Assembly (NCBI GenBank): GCA_035548495.1
Contig: DASZSV010000081.1
Location: forward strand, 24,163 to 88,162
Origin: CAILZL01 sp035548495
GTDB taxonomy: Bacteria; Pseudomonadota; Gammaproteobacteria; Steroidobacterales; Steroidobacteraceae
Direction: 5' to 3'
DNA length: 64,000 bases
Positions 36,758 through 47,992 of this stretch are shown one piece after another; position 1 is the first letter of the stretch, and each line of letters opens with the position of its first letter. The translations under genes were made by a program, and so were the position numbers. The notes under the pieces are model-generated. The model worked only from the letters and a program-made list of their open reading frames with translations, had not been told where the DNA came from and searched no databases.

Positions 36758-37639
36758 ATGATTGAACGACAGACAAAAGTTGCGGGTGTGCGGTTGCAGA
36801 AGGCCCTGGCCGATGCAGGTATTGCTGCACGCCGTGATTGCGAGCAGCTCATTCTCGATGGACGCATTCATGTCAATGGCGAACAGATTACGCAACTGCC
36901 CTGTTTTGTTACTGCCGATGATGTGGTGACCTTTGATGGTGTGCCGCAACGATTGAATATAAAGTACAGCGTCGCCGCCGCCGCTGTGACCAGTGATGAC
37001 AAGCGCACGTATGTACTGATCAACAAGCCCAAGGGGATGATCACCACCACACGCGATCCACAGGGTCGCGTCAATGTGTTGCAACTGGTGCCGCGTGCCA
37101 TTGCAGAACGCGAACGACTGTTTCCGGTGGGACGGCTTGATGCCGATTCAACTGGTTTGTTGTTGCTCACCAATGATGGTGATCTCGCCTTTCAATTGAC
37201 GCACCCCAAATTTGGGGTGCTGAAAGAATATCGTGTGACAACGACGGGTCTTGCCGGTGATGAACAAATTGCCAAATTGAAAAAAGGCATGTACCTGCTG
37301 ACACCCGATGCCAGCGGACAAACCAGAGCCAAACGCGCCAGCATGGAATCGGTGCGCATCATCAAGCGCTTTGTCGATCGCAATCGCGGTGATCGCACAG
37401 TGTTGTCCATTCAATTGCGTGAAGGTCAGAATCGCGAAATTCGCCGCTTGCTGGCACGAGTGGGTCTCAAGGTGCGCGAACTTGAACGTGTCGCCATTGG
37501 TCCTTTGCGGGCGCCGCAATTAAAACCGGGCGAAAGCAAACTGCTGGGCAAGCGTGATGTGGATAAATTGCGATCGGCGGTACTTTCCGCTGTCGTCGAA
37601 GCGCCCAAACGAAAAACTCCAGCTCGCAAATCGAGGTAA
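36758..37639 (+). CDS. rluB: 23S rRNA pseudouridine synthase of the RluB/RsuA family
   Basis: 293 residues: an S4 RNA-binding domain (~10-65, VRLQKALADAGIAARRDCE) and a pseudouridine synthase domain with KPKGMITTT, the catalytic Asp in VGRLDADSTGLLL, and REGQNREIRRL. The C-terminal tail is very basic (KRKTPARKSR), as in RluB, which modifies U2605 of 23S rRNA. RluE and RsuA are shorter, so RluB is preferred. It follows the glucan synthase gene by 12 bp. Confidence 0.88.
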   Translation: MIERQTKVAGVRLQKALADAGIAARRDCEQLILDGRIHVNGEQITQLPCFVTADDVVTFDGVPQRLNIKYSVAAAAVTSDDKRTYVLINKPKGMITTTRDPQGRVNVLQLVPRAIAERERLFPVGRLDADSTGLLLLTNDGDLAFQLTHPKFGVLKEYRVTTTGLAGDEQIAKLKKGMYLLTPDASGQTRAKRASMESVRIIKRFVDRNRGDRTVLSIQLREGQNREIRRLLARVGLKVRELERVAIGPLRAPQLKPGESKLLGKRDVDKLRSAVLSAVVEAPKRKTPARKSR

Positions 37640-37644
37640 TCCTT

Positions 37645-37806
37645 ATGCGTTGGCGTGGCGAACAGGAAAGCTCGAACATCGAAGATCGTCTTGTTCCTGA
37701 TTCATTTACGCATGGCACGTCAGCACAACGCGTACGCTGGTTCAAACGCGGCATTGATCGTGGTGACATGGAGCAGTGCGATACCTTCAAGACGGAAGAG
37801 TTGTAA
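37645..37806 (+). pseudogene. Remnant of a YpfJ-type neutral zinc metallopeptidase with its core deleted
   Basis: A 53-codon frame that joins the first ~15 residues of the family (MRWRGEQESSNIEDR) directly to its last ~38 (VPDSFTHGTSAQRVRWFKRG and on to QCDTFKTEEL). In E. coli YpfJ these segments are ~235 residues apart, with the membrane helix and the HEVGHH zinc site in between. Both ends stay in the same frame with no stop. The catalytic part is absent, so no peptidase can result. It starts 5 bp after the rluB stop and is probably a clean internal deletion. Confidence 0.85.
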
Positions 37807-37826
37807 CAAGTATCTGCCCAACTACT

Positions 37827-38729
37827 TCACGCTGGTTGATAAACGAATTGACCTGCGAGTACAGCGGAGCCGGCGATTCGTACCGTGTAGTTGTCATTGT
37901 TTTTCTCGGCCCAAACGAGCACTTTTCCCTCACGATCGACTTCGTATCCTTGCTCAATGACAATGGGCTGTGACATGCGCGGCTGGCCGCAGATGAATTC
38001 TTGATAATAGGCGCCAAGCACTCCGGAAGCTGTGCCTGTTACGGGATCCTCAATGGTTCCAGAACCGGGAGCAGAAAAATGCCGTGCATGCATGTGCACT
38101 CCTGTACCGATTGTTTCCAGGCAGAATGGATGGATTGACGCATCGGGAATATCAACAAGCGCCTCCTGAAACCGGGCTGTTTGAGGTTGCATTCGTTGAA
38201 CAGCGCTCAACGAGCGCACCGGTATGATCAATGTCTAGCGACCTGTTGAGCCATAGATTACTGGAAGTGATGGATGAATGTCCTCTTCAGAGACGCCGAC
38301 CACTTCCATCAAAACATTCTGGTTCCCGTTGAATTTTTTGAATTGCGATTGTGCTTGTCCCATTGTCACTAACGCGTCGCCCTTTGGCGTGGACTCAATC
38401 CTGATCGGAAGGATTCCTGCTTTTGTCTCGAGCGAGAATGTGATTACGCTTGAATCCTGCAATAGTCCTGCTCCCCGCATAGCGGTTGCAGCAGCTATGG
38501 TTGCGTGGCCACATAGATCAACCTCCTTGCGAGGAGAAAAATATCGAATGCCAAAGTCTGCAACTTCTGACGGTATGATGAAAGCAGTGTCGTTGAAGTC
38601 AGTGGAAGCAGCAATTGCTTGCATGGCGTTGCTATCCAGGCCTTCCGGCAACAGAACAATACCTGCCGGGTTGCCTTTGCCCGGTTGCGAAGTAAATACA
38701 TCGAAGTGGAGAATACAGGTTGTCTTCAT
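37827..38729 (-). pseudogene. PhzF-family epimerase/isomerase interrupted by an in-frame TAG
   Basis: One continuous PhzF-like frame of ~300 codons with a single amber codon at 38235-38237. The first part has HFDVFTSQPGKGNPAGIVL, FNDTAFI (Asp at the place of the catalytic Glu) and LCGHATIAAA; it stops after PVIYGSTGR. The frame then continues with TLIIPVRSLSAV and the second-half motif EDPVTGTASGVLGAY. TGG or CAG to TAG by one base would explain it. Unless the stop is suppressed, only the N-terminal half is made. An ATG at 38753 is an alternative start. Family enzymes act in secondary or amino-acid metabolism; the substrate is unknown. Confidence 0.85.
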
Positions 38730-38892
38730 GTACGCGTCTTCTGGTGCCAACATGGTTCATCAGACCATAAATGCCAGATAACACCAAATCTGAGCGCACT
38801 GCAATGGGTCGACTTGGCAGCTGAACTGCACAACGTGTTCAAGGCAGGCTTCCCCTTGTATCATCGCATCATATTTCAACGTCATATTATTC

Positions 38893-41409
38893 ATGCTCCC
38901 CATCCACGCTGTTATACCGCAATTGATTGACGCCGTGCGTTCGCATGCTTCAGTTGTACTGCAAGCTCCACCCGGCGCGGGTAAATCGACGGTGGTTCCG
39001 CTGGAATTACTGAAAGGCGAAAAATTCAGGGGAAAGATTCTAATGCTGGAACCACGGCGTGTGGCAGCACGCAGTGTGGCGATGCGTATGGCCAATACCT
39101 TGAATGAACCAGTGGGTAAAACGGTAGGCTATCGCACACGACTGGATACAAAGATCAGCGCACAGACAAGAGTTGAAGTCGTCACTGAGGGCATTCTCAC
39201 CCGCATGTTGCAGCACGATGCGGCGCTGGAAGATGTGAGCATGGTGATCTTTGATGAATTCCATGAACGCAGTTTGCAGGCTGATCTCGGTCTCGCGTTG
39301 TGTCTGGATGTGCAAAGCACCTTGCGCGATGATCTCAAGTTGCTGGTGATGTCGGCAACACTGGATGGTGCAGCCGTCTCACAATTGTTGGGTAATGCGC
39401 CAATCGTCACTTCCGAAGGAAAGTCATTTGAAGTGATCACTCACTATCGCAATGTCACTGCGCCGCGGTCGTTGTGGAATAACACGGATGTGGCGCGCGA
39501 TGTGGCCAATGTAATATTGCGTGCATTGAATGAACATGATGGTGATGTACTGGCATTTCTTCCGGGCCAGGGAGAAATTCGCAGAACACAACAGTTTCTC
39601 GATGAATCATCACTTGCTGACAACACTCATGTCTATCCTTTGTATGGTGAATTGAGTCCGGCTGAACAGGATCGTGCCATTGCACCTGCAAAAAACGGCG
39701 AACGCAAAATTGTGTTGTCTACCAATATCGCCGAAACCTCACTCACCATTGATGGCATTCAGATTGTCATCGACAGTGGTCTGGAGCGGCGTGCGCGGTT
39801 TGATCCCAACTCGGGCATGAATGCGCTGGAAACATTGCGTATCTCGCGCGCTTCAGCGGACCAGCGTCGCGGTCGCGCAGGCCGCACACAAAGCGGTGTG
39901 TGCTACCGGTTGTGGAGTGAATCAGAACAGGCTTCCATGGCAGCGCACACACCACCGGAAATTCTCGAAGCGGATTTGTTGCCGTTGTCGCTGGAACTGG
40001 CGGCGTGGGGTATCAAGGATGCAGGCACGTTACGCTGGATGGATGTGCCACCGGCTGCAACCTTGAATCAGGCAAGGGATTTGTTGCAATGGCTGGGTGC
40101 AGTGGATGCCAAAGGAGTGATAACTCAACATGGCCGTGAGATGAATGCGCTGGGTGTGCATCCGCGACTGGCCCACATGTTGATGAAGTCGCGTGAACTG
40201 AAACAGGCGTCACTTGCTGTGAAATTGGCCGCACTGCTGACTGAACGTGATCTGTTGCGTTCACGAACCAGGGAACGTGATGCAGATATGCGCAGTCGTG
40301 TCGAAGCCTTGCAGGGTGCAGTCATTGCAAATCACGACGTGGATCAAGGTGTGCGACAGCGCGTGATGCGCACGAGGGATCAATTGTTGAAGCAGATGAA
40401 TGAACCTGCGGCACGCGGCGAGCACACACAGTTGCATGATCAATTGCACGACACGGGCCGTTTGCTGGCGCTGGCCTATCCTGATCGCATTGCGCGGCGC
40501 ACCGGAAACAACCGCTATGTGATGGTGAATGGCCGTGGAGCGATGCTGGAGCATGCAGGCACATTGGGCAACAGTGAGTTCATTGCCATTGCCGCGCTGG
40601 ATGCCGCTGATCGCGATGCGCGTATCCAGCTTGCCGCGCCCTTAACGCTGGATGAATTGATGAATGATTTCGCTGCACACATTGTTACTGAAGACCGCAT
40701 TGCGTGGGACGGCAGGGAGCAGGCGGTCCTTGCACAACATGAACAGCGATTGGGCGGACTGGTGCTGGTGTCGAAGCCGCTGACACAGTTGAATTCTGCG
40801 TTATCACAAACCGCAATGCTTGAAGGTGTTGCATCAATGGGCCTGCACTGCCTGCCGTGGACTGATGCGGCCAATGCACTGCGCTCCAGAATCATGTTTG
40901 CAGCACAACATGATCAGCGTGCGCCACAGCCGTGGCCGCGAGTGGACGACGAGTATCTGATGCAGCATCTGGATGAATGGCTCGCGCCCTGGCTGGATGG
41001 CATCACGCGCCGCTCACAATTATCGCGGCTGGACATGCATCAGATCATGTTGAGTTTGCTCGACTGGAATCAGCAAACACGCCTGAACGACAGTGCGCCG
41101 TCGCATATTGCGGTGCCCAGTGGTTCAAGTATCGCGCTTGATTACAGCAGCGCCACACCGACATTGTCGGTGCGATTGCAGGAAGTGTTTGGCATGACGC
41201 AAACGCCAACCGTGTGTGGTGTGCCGGTGCTGATGGAATTGCTGTCACCGGCACGGCGACCGGTACAGGTAACACAGGACCTTGCCAGTTTCTGGGCGCG
41301 TGGTTATCACGATGTAAAGAAGGATTTGAAAGGCCGCTATCCCAAGCATTACTGGCCGGATGATCCCTTGCAGGCGGTGGCCACTGCGCGTGCAAAACCG
41401 CGACATTAA
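38893..41409 (+). CDS. hrpB: ATP-dependent RNA helicase HrpB
   Basis: 838 residues, full length for HrpB. DEAH/RHA-type helicase core: Walker A at 25-32 (APPGAGKS), DEFH at 121-124, SAT at 154-156, then STNIAETSLTI and QRRGRAGRTQSG (motif VI). The HA2-like region and the long HrpB-specific C-terminal domain follow, ending in KGRYPKHYWPDDP, a typical HrpB ending. It unwinds or remodels RNA; its in vivo role is poorly defined. Confidence 0.95.
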   Translation: MLPIHAVIPQLIDAVRSHASVVLQAPPGAGKSTVVPLELLKGEKFRGKILMLEPRRVAARSVAMRMANTLNEPVGKTVGYRTRLDTKISAQTRVEVVTEGILTRMLQHDAALEDVSMVIFDEFHERSLQADLGLALCLDVQSTLRDDLKLLVMSATLDGAAVSQLLGNAPIVTSEGKSFEVITHYRNVTAPRSLWNNTDVARDVANVILRALNEHDGDVLAFLPGQGEIRRTQQFLDESSLADNTHVYPLYGELSPAEQDRAIAPAKNGERKIVLSTNIAETSLTIDGIQIVIDSGLERRARFDPNSGMNALETLRISRASADQRRGRAGRTQSGVCYRLWSESEQASMAAHTPPEILEADLLPLSLELAAWGIKDAGTLRWMDVPPAATLNQARDLLQWLGAVDAKGVITQHGREMNALGVHPRLAHMLMKSRELKQASLAVKLAALLTERDLLRSRTRERDADMRSRVEALQGAVIANHDVDQGVRQRVMRTRDQLLKQMNEPAARGEHTQLHDQLHDTGRLLALAYPDRIARRTGNNRYVMVNGRGAMLEHAGTLGNSEFIAIAALDAADRDARIQLAAPLTLDELMNDFAAHIVTEDRIAWDGREQAVLAQHEQRLGGLVLVSKPLTQLNSALSQTAMLEGVASMGLHCLPWTDAANALRSRIMFAAQHDQRAPQPWPRVDDEYLMQHLDEWLAPWLDGITRRSQLSRLDMHQIMLSLLDWNQQTRLNDSAPSHIAVPSGSSIALDYSSATPTLSVRLQEVFGMTQTPTVCGVPVLMELLSPARRPVQVTQDLASFWARGYHDVKKDLKGRYPKHYWPDDPLQAVATARAKPRH

Positions 41410-41514
41410 ATTTGGTACATTTGCGGCCGGCATGTACACGATTCAGTCATAACGGCGTTGTCACTCTCAATTACTATCGCTGCCATTGTCATTCGGCAAT
41501 TTGTTGGAGGATGT

Positions 41515-42024
41515 ATGAAGACCCGCATCATGATGATTTCGTTTTTCGCTCTGCTTTGCGGTGGCGCTGCATTTGCAGATGGTACGGCCAGTTCCAGCAG
41601 CAGTTCGGCAAAGCGTGAAAATGAATGTGTCTTTTCCGATCAAATCTCTGGCTGGAATGTGCTCGACAGCCGTCATGTCATCATCTGGTCGCCCACTTAC
41701 AAACAGGCTTATCTGATGACATTGATTACGCCGTTGCAGGATACCACCGTATCCATGGCGCTGGCGTTTGTGGACAAGGATCATGACGGCATGATTTGCG
41801 GCCGCAGTTCTGACGGCATTGCAGTGCCGGATACGGGAATACATACCATTCCTTCCACCATCAGCGGCATGCACAAGGTGGACGCCGCCGAGTTGCAGCA
41901 ACTCAGCGACAAGTACAAGGTGAATCTGGTGCCAAAGCAGAAAAAGGCAAAGTCGTCAGCAAGCAGTGTTGCCATGCCTGCAACGGGAGAAAAGCCCGCG
42001 TCCACAGAAAGCAAGGGGTCGTGA
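41515..42024 (+). CDS. Exported protein resembling DUF6491
   Basis: 169 residues from ATG 41515, which has a strong GGAGG 5 bases upstream. Signal peptide ending AAFADG. The mature domain reads NECVFSDQISGWNVLDSRHV, IIWSPTYKQAYLMTL, then a DKDHDGMICGRSSDGI segment: the pattern of small exported proteins grouped as DUF6491, with the Cys pair probably bridged. A Lys/Ser-rich tail follows (QKKAKSSASS). Function unknown. Confidence 0.75.
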   Translation: MKTRIMMISFFALLCGGAAFADGTASSSSSSAKRENECVFSDQISGWNVLDSRHVIIWSPTYKQAYLMTLITPLQDTTVSMALAFVDKDHDGMICGRSSDGIAVPDTGIHTIPSTISGMHKVDAAELQQLSDKYKVNLVPKQKKAKSSASSVAMPATGEKPASTESKGS

Positions 42025-42059
42025 CAGAATCCCTGATATCACAGTCGTGAAAATTGAGT

Positions 42060-42097
42060 ATGATTGATCAACACTGAATACGGTGTTGATCAATCAT
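42060..42097. repeat. Perfect 15-bp inverted repeat in the DUF4404 leader
   Basis: ATGATTGATCAACAC and GTGTTGATCAATCAT flank 8 bases (TGAATACG). It lies 35 bp after one gene and 27 bp before the next start. No T-run follows, so it is more likely an operator or an RNA hairpin near the ribosome site than a terminator. Confidence 0.6.
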
Positions 42098-42124
42098 CCG
42101 GCTGGATACTTGCAAAGACAATTT

Positions 42125-42379
42125 ATGAGCGACCTCAAACAGCAGCTTTCCGCAATACACGACACCCTCTCAACGCAGCAACACATTGACGACGAAACGC
42201 GGCAGCAATTGGTGGTATTGCTGGCCGACATCACACGCTTGCTGCACCCCGATGCAAAAAGCAATGCATCCACCACTGAAACACTGGAGAGTGTGGCCGC
42301 GCGCTTCGATGTGGATCATCCCGCACTCAGCGGCGCCATGCGTCAGTTGCTGGACGCACTGGTCAAGGCAGGAATCTGA
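42125..42379 (+). CDS. DUF4404 family protein
   Basis: 84 residues from ATG 42125 (MSDLKQQLSAIHDTL). A small all-helical protein with the family's pattern of two leading helices, a linker (AKSNASTTE), then SVAARFDVDHPALSGAMRQLLDALVKAGI. Members are common in gammaproteobacteria and have no known role. The next gene starts 12 bp later. Confidence 0.8.
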   Translation: MSDLKQQLSAIHDTLSTQQHIDDETRQQLVVLLADITRLLHPDAKSNASTTETLESVAARFDVDHPALSGAMRQLLDALVKAGI

Positions 42380-42391
42380 AGGAGAACGCTG

Positions 42392-42817
42392 ATGAGCTAC
42401 GACAGCAACAATGTGTTTGCAAAAATCCTGCGTGGCGAAATTCCTGCTTTCAAGGTTTACGAAGATGAACACACGCTGGCGTTCATGGATGTAATGCCGC
42501 AATCTGATGGCCACACGCTGGTGATTCCCAAAGTGACGGCCAGCAACCTGTTCGAGATCCAGACGGATGCATTGGGCAGGTTGATCGCTGCCACGCAACG
42601 AATCGCCGGCGCAGCGCAGCGTGCATTCAATGCAGATGGTGTGACCATCATGCAATTCAACGGCGCCGCCGCAGGACAAACCGTTTTTCATCTGCATTTT
42701 CACGTGATTCCGCGCTATGAAGGAACGCCGTTGCGTTCGCATGCGCGTGAAATGGCGGACGCAAAGCTATTGGCCGCACATGCGGAACAACTCAAGCAGG
42801 CGCTTGCGAACGCTTGA
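42392..42817 (+). CDS. HIT (histidine triad) family hydrolase
   Basis: 141 residues. HIT domain with NVFAKILRGEIPAFKVYED at the start and the triad HLHFHVIPRY near residue 100 (HxHxHxx). HIT proteins cleave nucleoside phosphoramidates, dinucleotides or AMP-lysine, using the middle His as nucleophile. A GGAG ribosome site precedes the ATG. Likely co-transcribed with the DUF4404 gene. Confidence 0.9.
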   Translation: MSYDSNNVFAKILRGEIPAFKVYEDEHTLAFMDVMPQSDGHTLVIPKVTASNLFEIQTDALGRLIAATQRIAGAAQRAFNADGVTIMQFNGAAAGQTVFHLHFHVIPRYEGTPLRSHAREMADAKLLAAHAEQLKQALANA

Positions 42818-43024
42818 TGACATATTTTCATTAACAGGCTGTTCATACTGTTGCGCATCAACAGCATCAAACCGGCATTCCACTTGAACGCTAACAGCGG
42901 TACACTCCGCGAACTATAAATACTGGCGAAGAGCGGGGGAATGATGCTGAACAGCGATGCCGCCAAGAATTCATCCGGACCCGACTCCGAGACAGCACGC
43001 ATTACCGGTGTAAAAGGTACGTTT

Positions 43025-44971
<1,947 letters not shown>

Positions 44972-44995
44972 TCAGTCTCGTTGATTGATGGTCAC

Positions 44996-45025
44996 AAAAA
45001 AGGGCGAATTATCTCGCCCTTTTTC
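44996..45025 (+). terminator. Rho-independent terminator after acs
   Basis: AAGGGCGA and TCGCCCTT pair around ATTATC, flanked by A-runs and T-runs (AAAAAA before, TTTTTC after), so it could work on both strands. Confidence 0.85.
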
Positions 45026-45118
45026 TTTCAATGATTCTTGAATGATTCAATGCAGGCCAAATTAGTTTTCCAAGCTCCCGAACCGGGTGCTGCATCGTTA
45101 TGAAGCCTTGTTTGGGAC

Positions 45119-45150
45119 ATCGTCATTCCCGCTTTCGCGGGAGTGACGAT
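45119..45150. repeat. Single dispersed palindromic repeat
   Basis: ATCGTCATTCCCGC and GCGGGAGTGACGAT pair around TTTC with one mismatch. Same family as the pair at 8215-8324. It lies between convergent acs and rnd and may help terminate rnd. Confidence 0.75.
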
Positions 45151-45216
45151 GTAGTTAATTCACTGCCGCATGCTTCTGACAAGCTGGGTGAGATGATGCG
45201 GCGCTGGAATTCCCCG

Positions 45217-46359
45217 CTACTTCCCCTGCTGAATCTTCTCCCATTCTTCAAGCAGTGGCTTGCCAACCACTTCATGCCGCCAGCCTGTTTCGAGCATCTC
45301 GCGCTTGTTGAAATACACCAGTTGTTCAATGTAACGGCGCGGCATCAGCAATTCGGGTGCGATGGCATTGTCTTCTGCAATCAGGCGCATCTTGTTCATC
45401 AGGCGCGACACCTGGTTTTGTTGTTTCGGCGTGGGACGAAAATCACTGGCGGGTGATTCATCGGCAGCAAGTGCTTCTGATTCTGATATCAATTGCAGAA
45501 TCTTTTCACCCGATTTGGTGGCGATGCCTTCCGGCAAATCGCGAACCTGTGCCAGCTCCCCGGTTGAGGAAGGCAACATTTCGGTGATATGGCGCAGCGC
45601 TTCATCACTGAGTATCCAGCCGCGTGGCTTGTCCTTTTCAATGGCGCGTGTCTCGCGCCATGCTGCCAGCAACTTGAGCGCTGCACGCTGTTGTGGCTGA
45701 AGTTGTTGCGTGCCTTTCAATCGTTGCCAGGCGTTCCCGGGCATCGTGCGATACAACTCCGCATCTTCCAGCGCGGCGCATTCTTCCTGTAACCAGCCCG
45801 TGCGATTGCGTTGTTCAAGTTCTGCGCGCATTCGGTGATACAACGGAACCAGGTAGCGCACATCATCGGCAGCATAGTGAAGCTGCTCATTGCTCAAAGG
45901 CCGTTTTGACCAGTCCGTGCGTGTCATGTCCTTCGGCAATTTGATGCCGAGTTTGCGATTCAACAAATCGGCATAACCAATCTGCGCCGGCAATCCCGTC
46001 AAGCCTGCGGCAATCTGAGTGTCAAACAAGGGAGCGGGAAGAATTTGTGTGGCATCGGGATACAGTTTTGCATAGGCCTGCGATATCACTTCCATGTCCT
46101 GCCGCGCTGAATGCAGCACTTTCAGCCGTTGCGGCTGGTAAATGAAATCGAGCAACGGCGCCAACGTTGAAAGCGCCAGAACATCCACTACAACCACTGC
46201 GTGTTCCGTCGCCAGTTGCACCAGACAAAGTCTGGCGAAGTAGGTTCTTTCCCGCAGAAATTCGGTATCCACCACCAGAAAATCCGATGGCGCCAGCAGC
46301 GCCAGTGCATCGCCCAACTGTGAGTCGCCGGTGACATGTACAATGTTGTTCGAGGTCAT
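45217..46359 (-). CDS. rnd: Ribonuclease D
   Basis: 380 residues from the ATG at 46359 (MTSNNIVHV); a longer upstream frame is not supported by relatives. A 3' exonuclease that trims tRNA precursors. DEDD catalytic residues: VDTEFLRE, SARQDMEVI and HYAADDVRYL (with the final Tyr of the DEDDy class). An HRDC-type helical domain (~205-285) follows, with QQRAALKLLAAWRE, then the usual C-terminal HRDC-like end. Confidence 0.93.
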   Translation of the reverse strand: MTSNNIVHVTGDSQLGDALALLAPSDFLVVDTEFLRERTYFARLCLVQLATEHAVVVVDVLALSTLAPLLDFIYQPQRLKVLHSARQDMEVISQAYAKLYPDATQILPAPLFDTQIAAGLTGLPAQIGYADLLNRKLGIKLPKDMTRTDWSKRPLSNEQLHYAADDVRYLVPLYHRMRAELEQRNRTGWLQEECAALEDAELYRTMPGNAWQRLKGTQQLQPQQRAALKLLAAWRETRAIEKDKPRGWILSDEALRHITEMLPSSTGELAQVRDLPEGIATKSGEKILQLISESEALAADESPASDFRPTPKQQNQVSRLMNKMRLIAEDNAIAPELLMPRRYIEQLVYFNKREMLETGWRHEVVGKPLLEEWEKIQQGK

Positions 46360-46445
46360 TCGGGCATTATAGTGATTCAGAGACAGAGACGTTGAACTAG
46401 AATTCGATCCTGCGACACTTGCTATTGGCATATACATCGCCGTAA

Positions 46446-46533
46446 GTTCCCTGTTTTAAAAAGCGCCGTGAATCCATCCATGGAGGTTCCGGCAAAAACG
46501 TCCATGTTTTTGACGGTTTTTCAAACAGGGAAC
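46446..46533. repeat. Long imperfect hairpin between rnd and mpl
   Basis: GTTCCCTGTTT at 46446-46456 is matched by AAACAGGGAAC at 46523-46533. Just inside, AAAAAGCGCCGT can pair with ACGGTTTTT, and the centre holds TCCATGGA and AAAAAC...GTTTTT hairpins. The ~88-bp block lies in the divergent promoter region and could be a MITE remnant or a control element. No second copy was noticed. Confidence 0.6.
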
Positions 46534-46583
46534 ATTCGTCGATGTTACATGGCCGCGAACTCTGGACTTTTGGAAGGCAGTTC

Positions 46584-47966
46584 ATGCACATACACATCAT
46601 CGGCATCTGCGGCACCTTCATGGGCGGTATCGCCGCCTTGGCGCGCGCCTCAGGCCATCGTGTCACCGGCTCTGATCAGAATGTCTATCCGCCGATGAGC
46701 GATCAATTATCTGCGCTGGGCATCGAGCTGATCCAGGGCTATGACCCCGATCAACTGAAACTCAAACCGGATGTTGTTGTTGTAGGGAATGTGATGAGCC
46801 GCGGCAATGCACTGATTGAAGCATTGCTGGATGGTGAGCTTGCATATACATCCGGCCCGGAATGGTTATCGCGCCATGTGCTCAATCATCGTCATGTGCT
46901 GGCGGTGGCTGGCACGCATGGCAAGACCACTACGACCAGCATGTTGACGTGGATACTGGAACACAGCGGCCGCGAACCCGGCTTTCTCGTTGGCGGAGTG
47001 CCGAGTAACTTCAATGTCACCGCACGACTGGGCAATGGCAAGTGCTTTGTCGTGGAGGCCGATGAATACGACACCGCCTTTTTCGACAAGCGCGCCAAGT
47101 TTGTTCACTATCGTCCGCGTACCGCCATCCTCAATAATCTGGAACATGATCATGCGGATATTTATCCGGATGTCGCTTCCATCCAGAAACAATTTCATTT
47201 GTTGTTGCGAACCGTGCCACGCAATGGAAGATTGGTGGCGAATGCCGATGAGCCCAATCTGCAACAAGTTATCGACATGGGATGCTGGACGCCGGTGGTG
47301 AAATTTTCCTCAACCCAGTCTTTATGCGCAGATGATCAATGGCATGCAGAGTTACCTGGTCAGCAAGATGGCTCACATTTCATCATCAGGCAGGGCAACA
47401 AAGAACATGGTGAAGTGCAATGGAATATGCTCGGCCGTCACAATGTATCCAATGCACTGGCATCCATCATTGCTGCTGATCATGTGGGCGTGAGTGTGGC
47501 GGATTCCATTGCAGCACTCAAAACGTTTGGTGGTGTAAAGCGCCGCATGGAAGTACGCGGAGTGGTGAATGACATCACTGTCTACGACGACTTTGCACAT
47601 CATCCCACGGCAATTGAAACCACCATGCAGGGACTGCGTCGCAAGGTGGGCAATGCGCGCATTATCGCCGTGCTGGAGCCGCGTTCCAACACCATGAAGC
47701 TGGGCACACATCGTGAACCATTGAAACACTCATTGCGCGATGCGCAGCAAGTGTGGCTGTATCAGGGACCCGATGTGAAATGGGATGTCGCTTCACTCGC
47801 AACTGAACTGGGTTCGCATGCCTGCGTGCACAGGAACATTGATGAGATGGTGGATGCGCTGGTGAAGTCACTCAAGCCCGGCGATCACGTGCTGATCATG
47901 TCCAACGGCGGATTTGGTGGAATACATGCGAAGTTGCTGGATGTATTAAAGCAGAGTTCTGGATAG
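46584..47966 (+). CDS. mpl: UDP-N-acetylmuramate:tripeptide ligase (murein recycling)
   Basis: 460 residues from ATG 46584 with GGAAGG 6 bases upstream. It joins the recovered tripeptide L-Ala-gamma-D-Glu-meso-Dap to UDP-MurNAc, feeding recycled wall peptide back into synthesis. Mur-ligase order: N-terminal Rossmann part IGICGTFMGGIAALA, ATP site GTHGKTTT at ~110-117, NLEHDHADIYPD, the adenine-side GRHNVSNALA, and DFAHHPTAI in the C-domain. IGICGTFMGG distinguishes Mpl from MurC. Confidence 0.95.
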   Translation: MHIHIIGICGTFMGGIAALARASGHRVTGSDQNVYPPMSDQLSALGIELIQGYDPDQLKLKPDVVVVGNVMSRGNALIEALLDGELAYTSGPEWLSRHVLNHRHVLAVAGTHGKTTTTSMLTWILEHSGREPGFLVGGVPSNFNVTARLGNGKCFVVEADEYDTAFFDKRAKFVHYRPRTAILNNLEHDHADIYPDVASIQKQFHLLLRTVPRNGRLVANADEPNLQQVIDMGCWTPVVKFSSTQSLCADDQWHAELPGQQDGSHFIIRQGNKEHGEVQWNMLGRHNVSNALASIIAADHVGVSVADSIAALKTFGGVKRRMEVRGVVNDITVYDDFAHHPTAIETTMQGLRRKVGNARIIAVLEPRSNTMKLGTHREPLKHSLRDAQQVWLYQGPDVKWDVASLATELGSHACVHRNIDEMVDALVKSLKPGDHVLIMSNGGFGGIHAKLLDVLKQSSG

Positions 47967-47992
47967 GGAAATCCATGGGAATAGGAGCAACC

